From Mesorhizobium sp. BR1-1-16 (GTDB lineage: Bacteria; Pseudomonadota; Alphaproteobacteria; Rhizobiales; Kaistiaceae), in assembly GCF_020165495.1 (NCBI RefSeq), contig NZ_JAIUIE010000007.1:176492-240491 (forward strand): a stretch of DNA of 64,000 nucleotides, given 5' to 3'. The notes beneath the pieces were generated by a model. The model saw nothing but the letters and a program-made list of their open reading frames with translations, had not been told where the DNA came from and searched no databases. The translations under genes and the position numbers were made by a program. Shown piece by piece: positions 54,816 to 63,923 of the stretch. Each line of letters opens with the position of its first letter. Positions within the stretch are counted from its first letter, which is position 1.

Positions 54816-56273
54816 TCAGCCGCGCGGGATCCGCTCGCGCGAGCCCGATAGCTCGCCCCGTGATGAGCCGTGGCGGCGGCGATGGGAGCCTTCTGCCTCG
54901 GGCGGTGGCGTCGTCATGAAGGCGCAGGCGACCGCAAAACAGCTCATCAGCGTCAACGTTCGCATCGGATAATCCAGCAGCGAGTGCAACAGCAGCAAGC
55001 CGACCGACAGGCTGGCCGCGCTGGCCAACATCCGCTGGTCCCCGCTCGCCGCGTAGAAGCGTGACAGCCAGATCGTCCAGAACCGCTTGCCGAACCAGAT
55101 GAGGAAGATGGCAATCACGATCGCCGCGAGAACGCCGCCCTCAAGCGTCAGCTCAAGATAGTCGTTATGCGCGTGGTTGATGAAGAAGACGATGACGTCG
55201 GACGGCTGTTCGAAGGCCTTGAACACCGGCACGAATGTCCCGAAGCCCGACCCCGCGAAGGAATACTGTTCGATCGCCTCCATCGTCAGCCGCGCGATGG
55301 AGGCACGAGCGCTGTCGGAAACCGAACGAAATATCAGCAGCTGGATCAGCCCGAGCTGCAGCACGACGGCAAACACGAGCAACGCGCCGCCGGCGATGAT
55401 CACCGGCCAGCGTCCGAGCCGGGACGGCCCCGCTGTACGCCAGGCGATAAAGGCCGAGCCGAGCAGCGACACGACGCCGAGTGCAATTCCCGCGCGCGAA
55501 TAGGCGGACGAGAGCCCGACCAGGAGGCTCGCGACCACCCCGCCGCCGAACACCATGCCAAGTACACGCCGTCGCCCGCGGCTACCCCGCATTTCGCGCA
55601 GGGTCCACATGACGGCCAGCGGAATCATTACATAGATCAGAGCAGCATAGTGATTGCGATTGGCGAAGAACCCGATCGCGAAGCCGGCACGTCCCGCGCC
55701 GTCCATCGTGATATCGGAAACATCGCGGCTCAGCAGTTGAACGATGCCGAGGAGGCCGCTGATTCCCGCCACCGCCAACGCCCCCACCAACAATGCATAG
55801 CGACGGCTGGTCTCGAGCTGAATCGTCGCGACGAACAGAGCCGTTGCCGGCAGCAGGGAGAGAAAGGAATAGAGCGTCGCGAAGGGGGCCAGGCTGAGCG
55901 GGCGCCAGCCGATCGGCAATCCAGCGGCCTGAAGGACTTCGACCACCGCGGCGCGCCCCGGCAACCCAGTCCAGAGCGACGGCGGCAGGGGCACAAGCTG
56001 CAACAGCGGCACGGCCAGCGCCAGAACCGGAATCAAGAGCACCCAACCCCAACCCGCCTGCCAACGGGTGTGCATGAGCCTTGAAAGCGACAGCACGAGC
56101 AACGGAACGCTGATGATCTCGATCAGCTGATCGGAAAACGCTCCAACGGCCGTGTCGCCGCCAAGAAGAACCGCGGTCGCGAAGACGGCACAGGCGTAAA
56201 GGAACAGGACGCGGTCATAAAGAGTCTGACCACGATCGTGAGAATGTGACGCGAGGAGAGCTGTGTCAGACAT
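54816..56273 (-). CDS. O-antigen ligase/polymerase family protein (Wzy-like)
   Basis: A 485-residue membrane protein with about 11-12 helices and a large periplasmic loop near residues 330-385. That loop contains GSGFGTFVPVF and the family motif INHAHNDYLELTLEGG, typical of Wzy_C/WaaL proteins that join undecaprenyl-linked oligosaccharides. The C-terminus is a short, charged cytoplasmic tail. The ATG at 56273 has GGAGG six bases upstream and lies two bases after the stop of the TPR protein gene. In this cluster it is the likely EPS polymerase. Confidence 0.88.
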   Translation of the reverse strand: MSDTALLASHSHDRGQTLYDRVLFLYACAVFATAVLLGGDTAVGAFSDQLIEIISVPLLVLSLSRLMHTRWQAGWGWVLLIPVLALAVPLLQLVPLPPSLWTGLPGRAAVVEVLQAAGLPIGWRPLSLAPFATLYSFLSLLPATALFVATIQLETSRRYALLVGALAVAGISGLLGIVQLLSRDVSDITMDGAGRAGFAIGFFANRNHYAALIYVMIPLAVMWTLREMRGSRGRRRVLGMVFGGGVVASLLVGLSSAYSRAGIALGVVSLLGSAFIAWRTAGPSRLGRWPVIIAGGALLVFAVVLQLGLIQLLIFRSVSDSARASIARLTMEAIEQYSFAGSGFGTFVPVFKAFEQPSDVIVFFINHAHNDYLELTLEGGVLAAIVIAIFLIWFGKRFWTIWLSRFYAASGDQRMLASAASLSVGLLLLHSLLDYPMRTLTLMSCFAVACAFMTTPPPEAEGSHRRRHGSSRGELSGSRERIPRG

Positions 56274-56275
56274 GA

Positions 56276-57637
56276 TCACCCTCCTGCGGCCGGTGTTGTA
56301 CCGGCATCCGGAGGTTGCACCGAAACAATCGAGAGGTCATCGACCCACAAAGTTCCCTGAACACGCCGCTCGGCGTCGATACGAGCCGGAAGTTCAAGAC
56401 GAATGGTCTGATAGTCGCAGAACTGCGGCGGCACGTCGAACTCGACCGAAAAGCGGGTCCATCCCGAAGTCCCCGAGAAGGACGGCGAGGAATCCAGCTG
56501 CGTTTCGCCCCGCGCTCCATTGCAGTAGATGCCCCATGACAGGCCACGACTCGTGACGAGGTCCTGGGTCTTCGTCATGCCGGACAGCTTATAGCGACCA
56601 GGATCGAGAATGAGCGTCTGGCGGACATGGCGGAAGTCCATCGGCGAACCACCAAAGGTGACCCTGAGCGACGAGCTTCCCTCGCCCGGATCATCGGGGT
56701 CGGCGACAATCTCCATTCCGCGTGCCTTGGCGATGGTCCAATCAAAGGGTAGCCCGCTGGCAGGCAATTCAAAGCCGCCATTGTAGAGCAGTGCCAGCGA
56801 CCGCATCTGATCGGCCGGCTGAAGGCTTGTCCAAATGACGTAGGCCTGTCGGCTGGCGCCGCCCTTGATCAGCCTGTCGAAATACGCGTTCCAACTCGTA
56901 TTGAAGGGCATCCCGTCCACCGGTGGCAGACTGGCCATGAAGTCCGGGAACAGTTCCGGATCACCCTGACTCGCGAAGAGATCGAGGAATGTCCTGCGCC
57001 AGGGCGACTGCTCCGAAACTGCAGTCAGGATGAAAGGTCGCGCCTGCTTATCGCTGGTCAGAGACACAAGCACCGCCATGACATAGCGCGAGTTCGGCTG
57101 TTTGATATCTTGCCGCAACATTGCCTTCGCGGCCTCGGTCGCCGTCGCGAAGTCTCGGGCTGCGACCGCATCGTCGAACTTCCAACGCAATGTGGGCGTG
57201 TGTCGCCGTGTTCGTTCGTAGATCAGATTGCGATATCGGGCCACGGCCGCCTTGTCCCCTGCGCCGTCCGCCGCATAGGCGAGAATATCGAGAGCTCCGA
57301 TATTCAGCGGACTGAGTTCGAGCGCCCGATTCGCCGCCGCCCTTGCCTCGTCGAGGGCCGGCGGCTGCACAATCAGTGCGCTGACGCCCTTTGCGAGGTC
57401 GCCGGTGACGCCATCACTGTGCCAGCCGGCATCCGCAATCGGGGAGACCACATCGTCGGCACTGAAATGCTGGCTGATGAAAACGATCGCGACCAGAGAA
57501 ACAAACGCCGCGACCACGCCCTTGGCTAGCAGCACGGCCTTGGGTGAACTCCAGTGCCACCGCGCCGTGCGCGAGCCGCCGCTCCGCGTGCTTGAGCGCG
57601 ACTTGCTCCGCCGTCGGCGGCCGGTTGTGTCAGTCAT
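56276..57637 (-). CDS. Membrane-anchored TPR protein of the EPS cluster
   Basis: A 453-residue protein with a basic Arg/Ser-rich cytoplasmic start, one transmembrane helix (about residues 35-56, AVLLAKGVVAAFVSLVAIVFI) and a periplasmic part. The first periplasmic half has TPR-like helices (ARAAANRALELSPLNIGALDILAYAADGAGD). The C-terminal half (about 285-440) is a beta-rich module that resembles carbohydrate-binding domains (LLYNGGFELPASGLPFDWTI ... LWVDDLSIV). It immediately precedes the polymerase gene, so a role in guiding or binding the growing polysaccharide is plausible, but I know of no defined function. Confidence 0.75.
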   Translation of the reverse strand: MTDTTGRRRRSKSRSSTRSGGSRTARWHWSSPKAVLLAKGVVAAFVSLVAIVFISQHFSADDVVSPIADAGWHSDGVTGDLAKGVSALIVQPPALDEARAAANRALELSPLNIGALDILAYAADGAGDKAAVARYRNLIYERTRRHTPTLRWKFDDAVAARDFATATEAAKAMLRQDIKQPNSRYVMAVLVSLTSDKQARPFILTAVSEQSPWRRTFLDLFASQGDPELFPDFMASLPPVDGMPFNTSWNAYFDRLIKGGASRQAYVIWTSLQPADQMRSLALLYNGGFELPASGLPFDWTIAKARGMEIVADPDDPGEGSSSLRVTFGGSPMDFRHVRQTLILDPGRYKLSGMTKTQDLVTSRGLSWGIYCNGARGETQLDSSPSFSGTSGWTRFSVEFDVPPQFCDYQTIRLELPARIDAERRVQGTLWVDDLSIVSVQPPDAGTTPAAGG

Positions 57638-57703
57638 GGCGGAACCACCTCCGCAGCGAGCCTTCGCCGCTGGTCAACGCGATGATCCTTGCCGACAGGC
57701 GGC

Positions 57704-58327
57704 TCAGCCATCGACCCGAAGCGGGACCCAGACATGGCGAAGCTGATACTTCCGCCGACGCTCGGCTCCTTCGGTTCCAACGGGTGTTGGCGCTTTGGCG
57801 TCCTGCGGTTCGGCCGCAAGCACCGGCAATTGCGCCGCCGCCCCGGCGAGCGCCGCCGACGCAGCCAGCACCCGCACCGACAGGCCGGCCAGATTCGGAT
57901 TGGGATTCCGGTCCGGATGGAGCCATTTCAGGAGCCACTTCCTGTGGTCTTGAACGAGCTCCGGCGACGCCCCGGCGGCCAGGCCAAGCGTTCGATGCGG
58001 ATCCGATTCCTGTCCGAACAGCACCACCAGGAGATAGAGCGTCGCAATTCGCATGAGGGCCGGCTCGTCGAGACCGGTCTGGGCCACCGCAAAGGCACAC
58101 GAGATCGGGCAGCCTGCCGCGATCTTGATGACCAGAATGATTTCGGGCGGCAAGGGCGAATGTCGGATTCCCCGCGCGAGACCCGGCGAACGATAGAGAC
58201 GGACCGCAACCGTCAATGCAGCGTCCGGCTTGGACGCGCCGCTGACGGCCTGCGCAGCGACAGGGGCCCGCGACCTTGTCGCCGGCGTACGGCCGCGCCG
58301 CAATTGAGGCCCCTGATAATGACGCAT
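57704..58327 (-). CDS. J-domain-like hypothetical protein of the EPS cluster
   Basis: A 207-residue protein. Residues about 110-145 resemble a DnaJ domain: HRTLGLAAGASPELVQDHRKWLLKWLHPDRNPNPN, with the diagnostic HPD. The rest is low-complexity, with a short hydrophobic stretch on either side. The same type of small J-like protein occurs in exopolysaccharide loci of related bacteria, but its role is unknown. It lies between the Wzc kinase gene and the TPR protein gene on the same strand, 103 bp after wzc. Coding is supported by the HPD context and strand continuity rather than by strong homology. Confidence 0.65.
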   Translation of the reverse strand: MRHYQGPQLRRGRTPATRSRAPVAAQAVSGASKPDAALTVAVRLYRSPGLARGIRHSPLPPEIILVIKIAAGCPISCAFAVAQTGLDEPALMRIATLYLLVVLFGQESDPHRTLGLAAGASPELVQDHRKWLLKWLHPDRNPNPNLAGLSVRVLAASAALAGAAAQLPVLAAEPQDAKAPTPVGTEGAERRRKYQLRHVWVPLRVDG

Positions 58328-58430
58328 ATTCGATTTCCAGCCCTGCGCGCCCGGTTTGCCCGCAGCTGCGGCGAGAGGCTACCCGATGCATGCTCGTATC
58401 GCCAGACCTCAGTGCCATCCGGTTGCAGCG

Positions 58431-60704
58431 TCAGGCCGCGGGCAGCGAGGGTTGTGGTTGGTTATCCTTGCCATACCCATAGTAGTCGTAGCCGTAGTAG
58501 GCGTAGCCATAGCCGGCCTTCTGCGCATTGAACTTCGTCAGGATACCGCCGAGCAACTGGCTGTTGGTCATCGACAGCCGCTTCGTCGCCGCCTTCACGG
58601 TCTCAGCGGGCGTTTCACCGGCCGAACAGACGATCAGCGTGCCATCGGCTACGCTCGATAGCAGCAATGCATCGGCCAGCCCCATGACGGGCGCGCTATC
58701 GACAATGATGAGATCGAACTGGTCCCGCAGCTCGGTGAGCAACGTCAGCATCTTCGGACTGGAAAGAAGCTCTGCCGGATTCGGCGGGATCGGCCCCGAC
58801 GAAATCACCGAAACATTCGCAACGCCCGAATCACGGATGATCGACTCGGATTCGATGCTTCCGGTGAGGAAATTGCTGAGACCGTAGCTGTTGTCGATGC
58901 CGATGATCTTGTGCATCGACGGATTGCGCAGATCCGCGTCGATCACGAGGACGTTCATGCCGATCTGGCCAAACATGCGCGCAAGCGTCGTGACGGTCGT
59001 CGTCTTGCCTTCTGACGGGCGGGCGCTGGTGACGACGAAGTTTTTCGGCACACCGCGATCAGTCGAAAACTGCAGCGCCGTTCGCGCGCTTCGATAGGCT
59101 TCCGAGATCGCTGAATGCGGATCCTCGAGCACCGACTGGACCGACTGATCGGCCGGCAACACGGGAATAAGCCCCAACACCGGAATGCCGAGCAGCACTT
59201 CCATCTGGTCGGGCGTCTTGATCGTGTTGTCGAAATATTCGAGGCCAAATGCGGCGCCGAGACCAAGTAGCATGCCTGCAAACAAGGCCAGGGCGACGTT
59301 GAAGGCAAGACGCGGCGAATAGGGTGCGCCCGGGAGACTGGCCGAATCAACGATCGAAAGTCCATTGGCGGCAACGCCACCGATGACGCTGATTTCCTTA
59401 TAGCGTTGCAGCAAACCGTCATAAAGCGTGCGGTTGGTGTCGGCCTCGCGCTGCAACATCGTATATTCGACGCTTCGATTGCGCGTATCGATAAGTTCGG
59501 CGCGCGTCGAATCGAGATTTGTTGTCAATGCCTGCTCACGCTGGACCGCCAACTCATAGGTTGACCGTATCGTATTCTTGGTCTTCTCGACCTCTTCCGC
59601 GATCTGCTGGTCGATATCGCTGATCCTGGCCTTCAGCGCCACCATCATCGGAAAGCCTGGCTTGAAGGTCAGCTGCTTCGATTGATAATCGGCAAGAAGA
59701 TCCGAACGCGACGCACGAAGCTGGTTGATGATCGTCGGTGATTGCTCCGTCGTCGGAATGTCCGAATATTCCTTGACGTCCTTCACTTGCAACCACAGTT
59801 GCTCGGCGTTTGCGCGGTCGACCGACGCCTTCCCGAGGGCCGTATTGAGATCCTCCAGCTTCTGGGAAAGGATCGTCTTCTGATCGTCCAGTGTGACGAG
59901 CTTTTCCCGGTCGGCATAGGCGACCACCTTGCGCTCGGAGTCCTCGAGCTTCAGCTTGACCTGTTGCAATTGGTCCTCGAGGAACAAGCGCGCATAGGTC
60001 GTCGCGTCAAAGCGGCGATCGAGATTGGCCTTGATGAAACCGGACGCCAGAGCATCCGCTATCCGCTGCGCTCTGCGCGGGTCGGTGTCGCTGTAGCTGA
60101 TCGTCAACAACCGCGAGGCCTTGACCGCCTTCGCGGTGGTATTGTTGTGAACCGTGCTGATCGCCGCCTTCTGGCGGGACTCGAGCGAGCGCTGCCCGTC
60201 ATCGCCGGACGAGCCGAAGATGAGACCCTTGGCGCGCGCGATCAGCGAACGATTGACCGGATTGACGAACGTGGGATCGTCGGCAAGCTTCAGATCGTTG
60301 ACGACGCGCTCTGCGAGCGAGCGACTGCCGATCAACTCGACATAGGTAGCAATCTCGGTCTGGTCGCTCCCGCCACCGTTCTCCGGATCGAGCGACTTAT
60401 CGTTCAAGACATTGACGGTATCGGATGACGTTTCGATCGTCACGTCGGCCATATACAGTGGCGTTGCCGTCAACGTCATGACGATGCCGAGGACAAGGCA
60501 GGCGCCGACGATGCCGCCAATCACGTAGCGGTGCTTCATGACGACGCGGAAGATGCGGCCGATGTCGAGGCCGAGCTTCTCCACCTGCGTGTCGGCCGGC
60601 GGCGGTCCATAGAGATTCTGCGACACGGCCGTCGACGGCTTCGTGGGCGCAGTCGATGCGCTCCACGTCGTCACAGCCTTGTCTGATCTCGGGTCGTCGC
60701 TCAT
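58431..60704 (-). CDS. Wzc/ExoP-type polysaccharide co-polymerase and tyrosine autokinase
   Basis: A 757-residue inner-membrane protein that controls chain length and export of EPS. The N-terminal Wzz domain has a first helix (about residues 55-77, VIGGIVGACLVLGIVMTL), a long periplasmic coiled-coil (about 225-440) and a second helix near 475. The cytoplasmic BY-kinase has Walker A (SARPSEGKTTT), Walker A' (VLVIDADLRNPS) and Walker B (LIIVDSAPV). The C-terminus is a tyrosine cluster (GYAYYGYDYYGYGK), the usual autophosphorylation site. The ATG at 60704 follows GGAGG. The CpsB-type phosphatase in the same cluster could reverse the phosphorylation. Confidence 0.95.
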   Translation of the reverse strand: MSDDPRSDKAVTTWSASTAPTKPSTAVSQNLYGPPPADTQVEKLGLDIGRIFRVVMKHRYVIGGIVGACLVLGIVMTLTATPLYMADVTIETSSDTVNVLNDKSLDPENGGGSDQTEIATYVELIGSRSLAERVVNDLKLADDPTFVNPVNRSLIARAKGLIFGSSGDDGQRSLESRQKAAISTVHNNTTAKAVKASRLLTISYSDTDPRRAQRIADALASGFIKANLDRRFDATTYARLFLEDQLQQVKLKLEDSERKVVAYADREKLVTLDDQKTILSQKLEDLNTALGKASVDRANAEQLWLQVKDVKEYSDIPTTEQSPTIINQLRASRSDLLADYQSKQLTFKPGFPMMVALKARISDIDQQIAEEVEKTKNTIRSTYELAVQREQALTTNLDSTRAELIDTRNRSVEYTMLQREADTNRTLYDGLLQRYKEISVIGGVAANGLSIVDSASLPGAPYSPRLAFNVALALFAGMLLGLGAAFGLEYFDNTIKTPDQMEVLLGIPVLGLIPVLPADQSVQSVLEDPHSAISEAYRSARTALQFSTDRGVPKNFVVTSARPSEGKTTTVTTLARMFGQIGMNVLVIDADLRNPSMHKIIGIDNSYGLSNFLTGSIESESIIRDSGVANVSVISSGPIPPNPAELLSSPKMLTLLTELRDQFDLIIVDSAPVMGLADALLLSSVADGTLIVCSAGETPAETVKAATKRLSMTNSQLLGGILTKFNAQKAGYGYAYYGYDYYGYGKDNQPQPSLPAA

Positions 60705-60735
60705 CAAGTCCTCCTGAGTATCAGGCCCGGATTAC

Positions 60736-61509
60736 CTATATCCCACCGACTCTGGCAACGAACGAGGCTGCCGGCACCGCGGAGAGGAAGTCCGCCCATG
60801 CGCTGCGCACACCCGAAGTCGGCACCACGATGGTGTCGCCGCCGTAAACGATCGGATCGGTCGCCAGGCCCTTGCGAATCTGTGCGACGTCGAAGCGAGC
60901 CGCCATGCGCTTGCCGCCGATCTCGCGGAAGATCACGACATTGGCCGGATCAGCCTGGCGCGGAAGACCGCCGGCCAGTGCGATATATTCAAGCAGCGTC
61001 GATCCGCCCTTCGAGACAGGGAAGATGCCCGGCTTGACCACCGTACCATCGACGGTGACCTTCTGGCTGTTGAAGCCGGTGACCGTTACCGAGACCTGCG
61101 GCTGCTGCAGATAGGAGGCCGCCAGCTTGCTGGTGATCTCCTTCTGCACTTCCTGAGCTGTGCGGCCGGCGGCGCGAACATTGCCGACCAGCGGCAAATT
61201 GAGCATCCCATCCGAACCAACCTGGAAGCTGCCCGAGAGATCGGGAACCTGGAACACGACAATGTTCAGAGCATCAAGCGGACCAAGCTTGTACTGCAGC
61301 GCATTCGCCTGGTCGAAACTCGGCGCCGGCAGCGCGCCCGCCCCCGCGCCAGCGGGAAGTCCCGCCTGGGCGGCCGAGAACGTACCCTTGGACACAGGCG
61401 CGGTAGCATAGCTACTCATGGTTGCTTCGTTCGACGGGGTAGACACCGAGGAACAAGCGGCCAGTAAAGTGGCGATCAGAACAACCGCGATGGACATTCG
61501 AACGGGCAC
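60736..61509 (-). CDS. Wza-like polysaccharide export lipoprotein
   Basis: A 257-residue outer-membrane export protein. It starts with a lipoprotein signal peptide (MSIAVVLIATLLAAC, lipobox LAAC), then a Poly_export domain (about residues 75-150, YKLGPLDALNIVVFQVPDLSGSFQVGSDGMLNLPLVGNV) and a SLBB domain (KVTVDGTVVKPGIFPVSKGGSTLLEYIALAGG). It is shorter than E. coli Wza and lacks the C-terminal pore helix. The start GTG at 61509 is chosen because AGGAG lies five bases before it. It is followed by the Wzc gene after 31 bp. Confidence 0.92.
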   Translation of the reverse strand: MPVRMSIAVVLIATLLAACSSVSTPSNEATMSSYATAPVSKGTFSAAQAGLPAGAGAGALPAPSFDQANALQYKLGPLDALNIVVFQVPDLSGSFQVGSDGMLNLPLVGNVRAAGRTAQEVQKEITSKLAASYLQQPQVSVTVTGFNSQKVTVDGTVVKPGIFPVSKGGSTLLEYIALAGGLPRQADPANVVIFREIGGKRMAARFDVAQIRKGLATDPIVYGGDTIVVPTSGVRSAWADFLSAVPAASFVARVGGI

Positions 61510-61626
61510 TGGAACTCCTGTCGCGCAGAGCTTCGCGGTGACCCGCGCTGCATATATCAACTACACCAGCCGAGCGGAATGATGCAATGCGGGATCGTCT
61601 CGCACTGCACCATGCAACACGCGGAT

Positions 61627-62445
61627 CTATGATGCCCTGCTCCGGCGTCCGAAGCCGAACCGAGCCAACAATCCTTTTTGAGTCTCGCTTCTCGTCGAAA
61701 GATCCGCCGCCGGTCGCGATGGCATGAGGTCCGGAGAAAGGTTGTCGATGATAGCCTGCGGCCGCGTCGACGTCATGTGAATGCTCTCTGCCTCACCCAA
61801 TCGCTCCGCGACCAGATCGCGAGCATGCGACAGATTCGGGGGGCGGCCGGTGAGGTTATGAGCATCCGTCGCGAGGATATGCACGAGCCCCTCGTCGATC
61901 ATCTTGTCGGCGAAGTGCCGCACGCGCCGGCCGAATTGGCCCGTGATTGATCCGGCGGTGATCTGCATGAGTACGCCCATCTTCACCAGGCGCTCCATCA
62001 CCGCGTAATGGCTCTCGATCCACGACAGCCGCTCGGGATGCGTCAGGATCGGTACATAGCCGGCCGACATGATCGAGAAGACATTGTCCTCGATGCGCGG
62101 CGGCGGCACATGGTGCGGCGGCTCGAACAGGAAATAGCGAGAGTTGTTGAGCGAGGGAATGCGGCCGGATTTGAGCCCGGAGGTCAGTTCGACATCCATA
62201 TGGACATCGGCGCCGACCACCAGCTTCAAATCGATTCCTTCTTCGGCGAAGCGCGCCGAGAGAACCGCCATCCGCTCCTCGATAATGGCCCGGTTATTGT
62301 TGTAGACGCCCGGCATGATGTGCGGCGTACAGGCGGTGACCGTGATGCCATCGGCAACGGCAGCGCGTGCCATGGCGATCGAGACGTCGATGTCCGGAGC
62401 GCCGTCGTCAATTCCAGGCAGTATGTGACAATGAAGGTCGATCAA
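61627..62445 (-). CDS. CpsB/CapC-family PHP tyrosine phosphatase
   Basis: A 272-residue PHP-domain phosphatase of the CpsB/YwqE group, which removes phosphate from BY-kinases and so regulates polysaccharide export. Metal-binding motifs are visible: DLHCHILPGIDDG at the start, TPHIMPGVY, GADVHMDVEL, LTHPERLSW and ILATDAHN. The start is TTG at 62445 with GGGAG upstream; upstream in-frame codons lack support. It heads the EPS cluster and its natural partner is the Wzc kinase two genes downstream. Confidence 0.9.
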   Translation of the reverse strand: MIDLHCHILPGIDDGAPDIDVSIAMARAAVADGITVTACTPHIMPGVYNNNRAIIEERMAVLSARFAEEGIDLKLVVGADVHMDVELTSGLKSGRIPSLNNSRYFLFEPPHHVPPPRIEDNVFSIMSAGYVPILTHPERLSWIESHYAVMERLVKMGVLMQITAGSITGQFGRRVRHFADKMIDEGLVHILATDAHNLTGRPPNLSHARDLVAERLGEAESIHMTSTRPQAIIDNLSPDLMPSRPAADLSTRSETQKGLLARFGFGRRSRAS

Positions 62446-62531
62446 GCACTCAACTCCCGCCGTGAGGCGCGTGCATCTGTTCCCCGCATCAGCCCACCGA
62501 TCCCGGCCGCGAACAGCCGACAATACCACGA

Positions 62532-62613
62532 CCTCGCTGCAGCGAGGACCTGACGTTCCTCCTCAGGCAACGTCCTTCTTTAAGCCTAATTGTGGCGTAA
62601 TTGCGCCGCACAA
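62532..62613. promoter_or_regulatory. Two palindromes upstream of the EPS cluster
   Basis: CCTCGCTG followed by CAGCGAGG (62532-62547) is a perfect 16-bp palindrome. TTGTGGCG (62590-62597) and CGCCGCACAA (62604-62613) form an imperfect inverted repeat around an AT-rich centre. Both lie between the start of the cpsB-like gene and the end of the DUF2927 gene. They are candidate operators for the EPS promoter; no regulator can be named. Confidence 0.35.
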
Positions 62614-62634
62614 ACGATATTGCACTGCAGCAGA

Positions 62635-63471
62635 TCAATCAAGACCCTGGCGCGAAGCCAACAGCTGCGCCACGGCAGCCGCTTTTGGCCGCAGCCGTGC
62701 AATGGCTTTCGGCAGCCGGGTCAGCGCCTCCTGCTGCGTCATCCCGGCCAGGATGTCGCGGTCGTAGACCATTGACAGGATGTACCAGTCGAACAGTCCG
62801 AACGTGCCGACATCGTTGCTGTCGTTGTAGAGCGAAAAAGGCAGCTGGTCGCTGTCGTTGGCCGGCCCCAGCGCTTGCGTCAGCTCTTCCGCCAGACAGC
62901 TTGCGAACGCCTCGTCGCCGCGATCGGCCAGGACGAAGACATAGGCGCGGTCGAGCACACCGGTCGTGCGGTTCCACATGATCGTGGAGCAGCGGTTACC
63001 CTCGAGGAACGATGCCTGATCGCCCTTTGGCAGTGCATCCGCGATCACGCGTCGATAGTTGGACCGATTGACGAGAAAAACGAACACCTGCGCTTTGGCC
63101 GGATCGTCCGCTATCGCGATTTTCAAATTGGGCACCGTGCGGGCGAGAAGCTTGACGAACGAGCGGACCTCGCCCTCCCGCGACGGCACGGAACTGTTGT
63201 CGAGCACGAGCACACTGACAGGATCGATGAACTTGTTGACATACTGGCCGGCCATCGCGCTCGACTTCGGCCCTTCGCGCCCAAACACGGTCAGCATGAA
63301 TCCGCGCATCAGATCGGCGGACGCATAGTCTGCGACGGGCGGCGTGGCGGGCGCGGCAAAAGCGATGGCCGGCAGAACAACAAGCGCCAGCAAGGCGGCC
63401 GTCCATCGACGGCGCTTTCGTCCGCGCGCCGCGAGAACTCGGACGGTAGAGGTGAGACAGGGTGCCAGCAT
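62635..63471 (-). CDS. DUF2927 domain protein, exported
   Basis: A 278-residue protein with an N-terminal signal peptide (about residues 20-41, RRWTAALLALVVLPAIAFA, cleavage near AFA). The rest is a DUF2927 domain, with SVLVLDNSSVPSREGEVRSFVKLLARTV and CLAEELTQALGPANDSDQLPFSLYNDSNDVGTFGLFDWYILSMVY; the acidic EEL/ND segments recall metal or protease-like sites, unproven. DUF2927 proteins occur near EPS genes in several alphaproteobacteria. The gene is on the same strand as the EPS cluster, 189 bp before the phosphatase gene. Confidence 0.82.
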   Translation of the reverse strand: MLAPCLTSTVRVLAARGRKRRRWTAALLALVVLPAIAFAAPATPPVADYASADLMRGFMLTVFGREGPKSSAMAGQYVNKFIDPVSVLVLDNSSVPSREGEVRSFVKLLARTVPNLKIAIADDPAKAQVFVFLVNRSNYRRVIADALPKGDQASFLEGNRCSTIMWNRTTGVLDRAYVFVLADRGDEAFASCLAEELTQALGPANDSDQLPFSLYNDSNDVGTFGLFDWYILSMVYDRDILAGMTQQEALTRLPKAIARLRPKAAAVAQLLASRQGLD

Positions 63472-63561
63472 CTTGCCATGCTCCAGACGGTTGCTCTTTT
63501 ATCGGCGGCGCCTCTCACCAGCGCAACCTTCCGCATGGACGCAACATGCGCGCTGCCGCTA

Positions 63562-63590
63562 TTGACCCACCGCCGCGCGCCGACTAGGTT
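63562..63590 (+). promoter_or_regulatory. Promoter of tRNA-Lys
   Basis: TTGACC (63562-63567), 17 bases, TAGGTT (63585-63590). The predicted start is near 63597, about 20 bases before the mature tRNA. Confidence 0.55.
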
Positions 63591-63617
63591 CCGCGCACTT
63601 TCGCGCAGGTCCCTGAC

Positions 63618-63693
63618 GAGCCCGTAGCTCAGCCGGTAGAGCACGTGACTTTTAATCATGGGGTCATGGGTTCGAATCCCATCGGGCTCACCA
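63618..63693 (+). tRNA. tRNA-Lys (anticodon UUU)
   Basis: A complete cloverleaf with encoded CCA. Acceptor GAGCCCG (63618-63624) pairs with CGGGCTC (63683-63689). The D stem is GCTC/GAGC; the anticodon stem is CGTGA/TCATG with loop CTTTTAA, anticodon TTT at 63651-63653. The T arm is ATGGG, TTCGAAT, CCCAT. Decodes AAA and AAG. The 3' half of this gene is repeated in inverted orientation at the window end. Confidence 0.98.
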
Positions 63694-63738
63694 GGACCTC
63701 GCGACGTCTGCCGGCATCGGGCGCCTCTCCGCGCGCTC
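63662..63738 (+). repeat. Left arm of a 77-bp perfect inverted repeat
   Basis: From the variable loop of tRNA-Lys to 45 bp beyond its CCA. The sequence is identical, in reverse complement, to 63924-64000. Identity stops exactly at 63738; it probably extends further into the tRNA on the left, but the right partner is cut by the window edge. Confidence 0.97.
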
Positions 63739-63822
63739 GAGCCTGCGGACAACGGCCGAACCGACCATCCCGCGATGCCCCGCGACATAGACCCGCCGCT
63801 TCGAGAGCGAAAACTCGGTCAT
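63688..63822 (-). pseudogene. fcl: 5' fragment of a GDP-L-fucose synthase gene
   Basis: From ATG 63822 the frame reads SLSKRRVYVAGHRGMVGSAVVRRLE, the characteristic N-terminus of GDP-L-fucose synthase with its GxxGxxG NADP-binding loop. An AGGAAGGG ribosome-binding site precedes it. After about 29 residues (near 63738) the fcl sequence ends at the inverted-repeat arm; the frame continues 15 residues into repeat and tRNA sequence, stopping at 63688. The enzyme would normally be about 310 residues, so this copy cannot be functional. It would have supplied the step after Gmd. Confidence 0.8.
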
Positions 63823-63923
63823 CGACAGCAACCCTTCCTTGAGTGAACGCTTCAGTCTGGCCTTGTGCGGCGCAGCATTGCCCGAAACGCGCCGCTCTGT
63901 CGAGATCGGCGGCTCCAAGCGAG

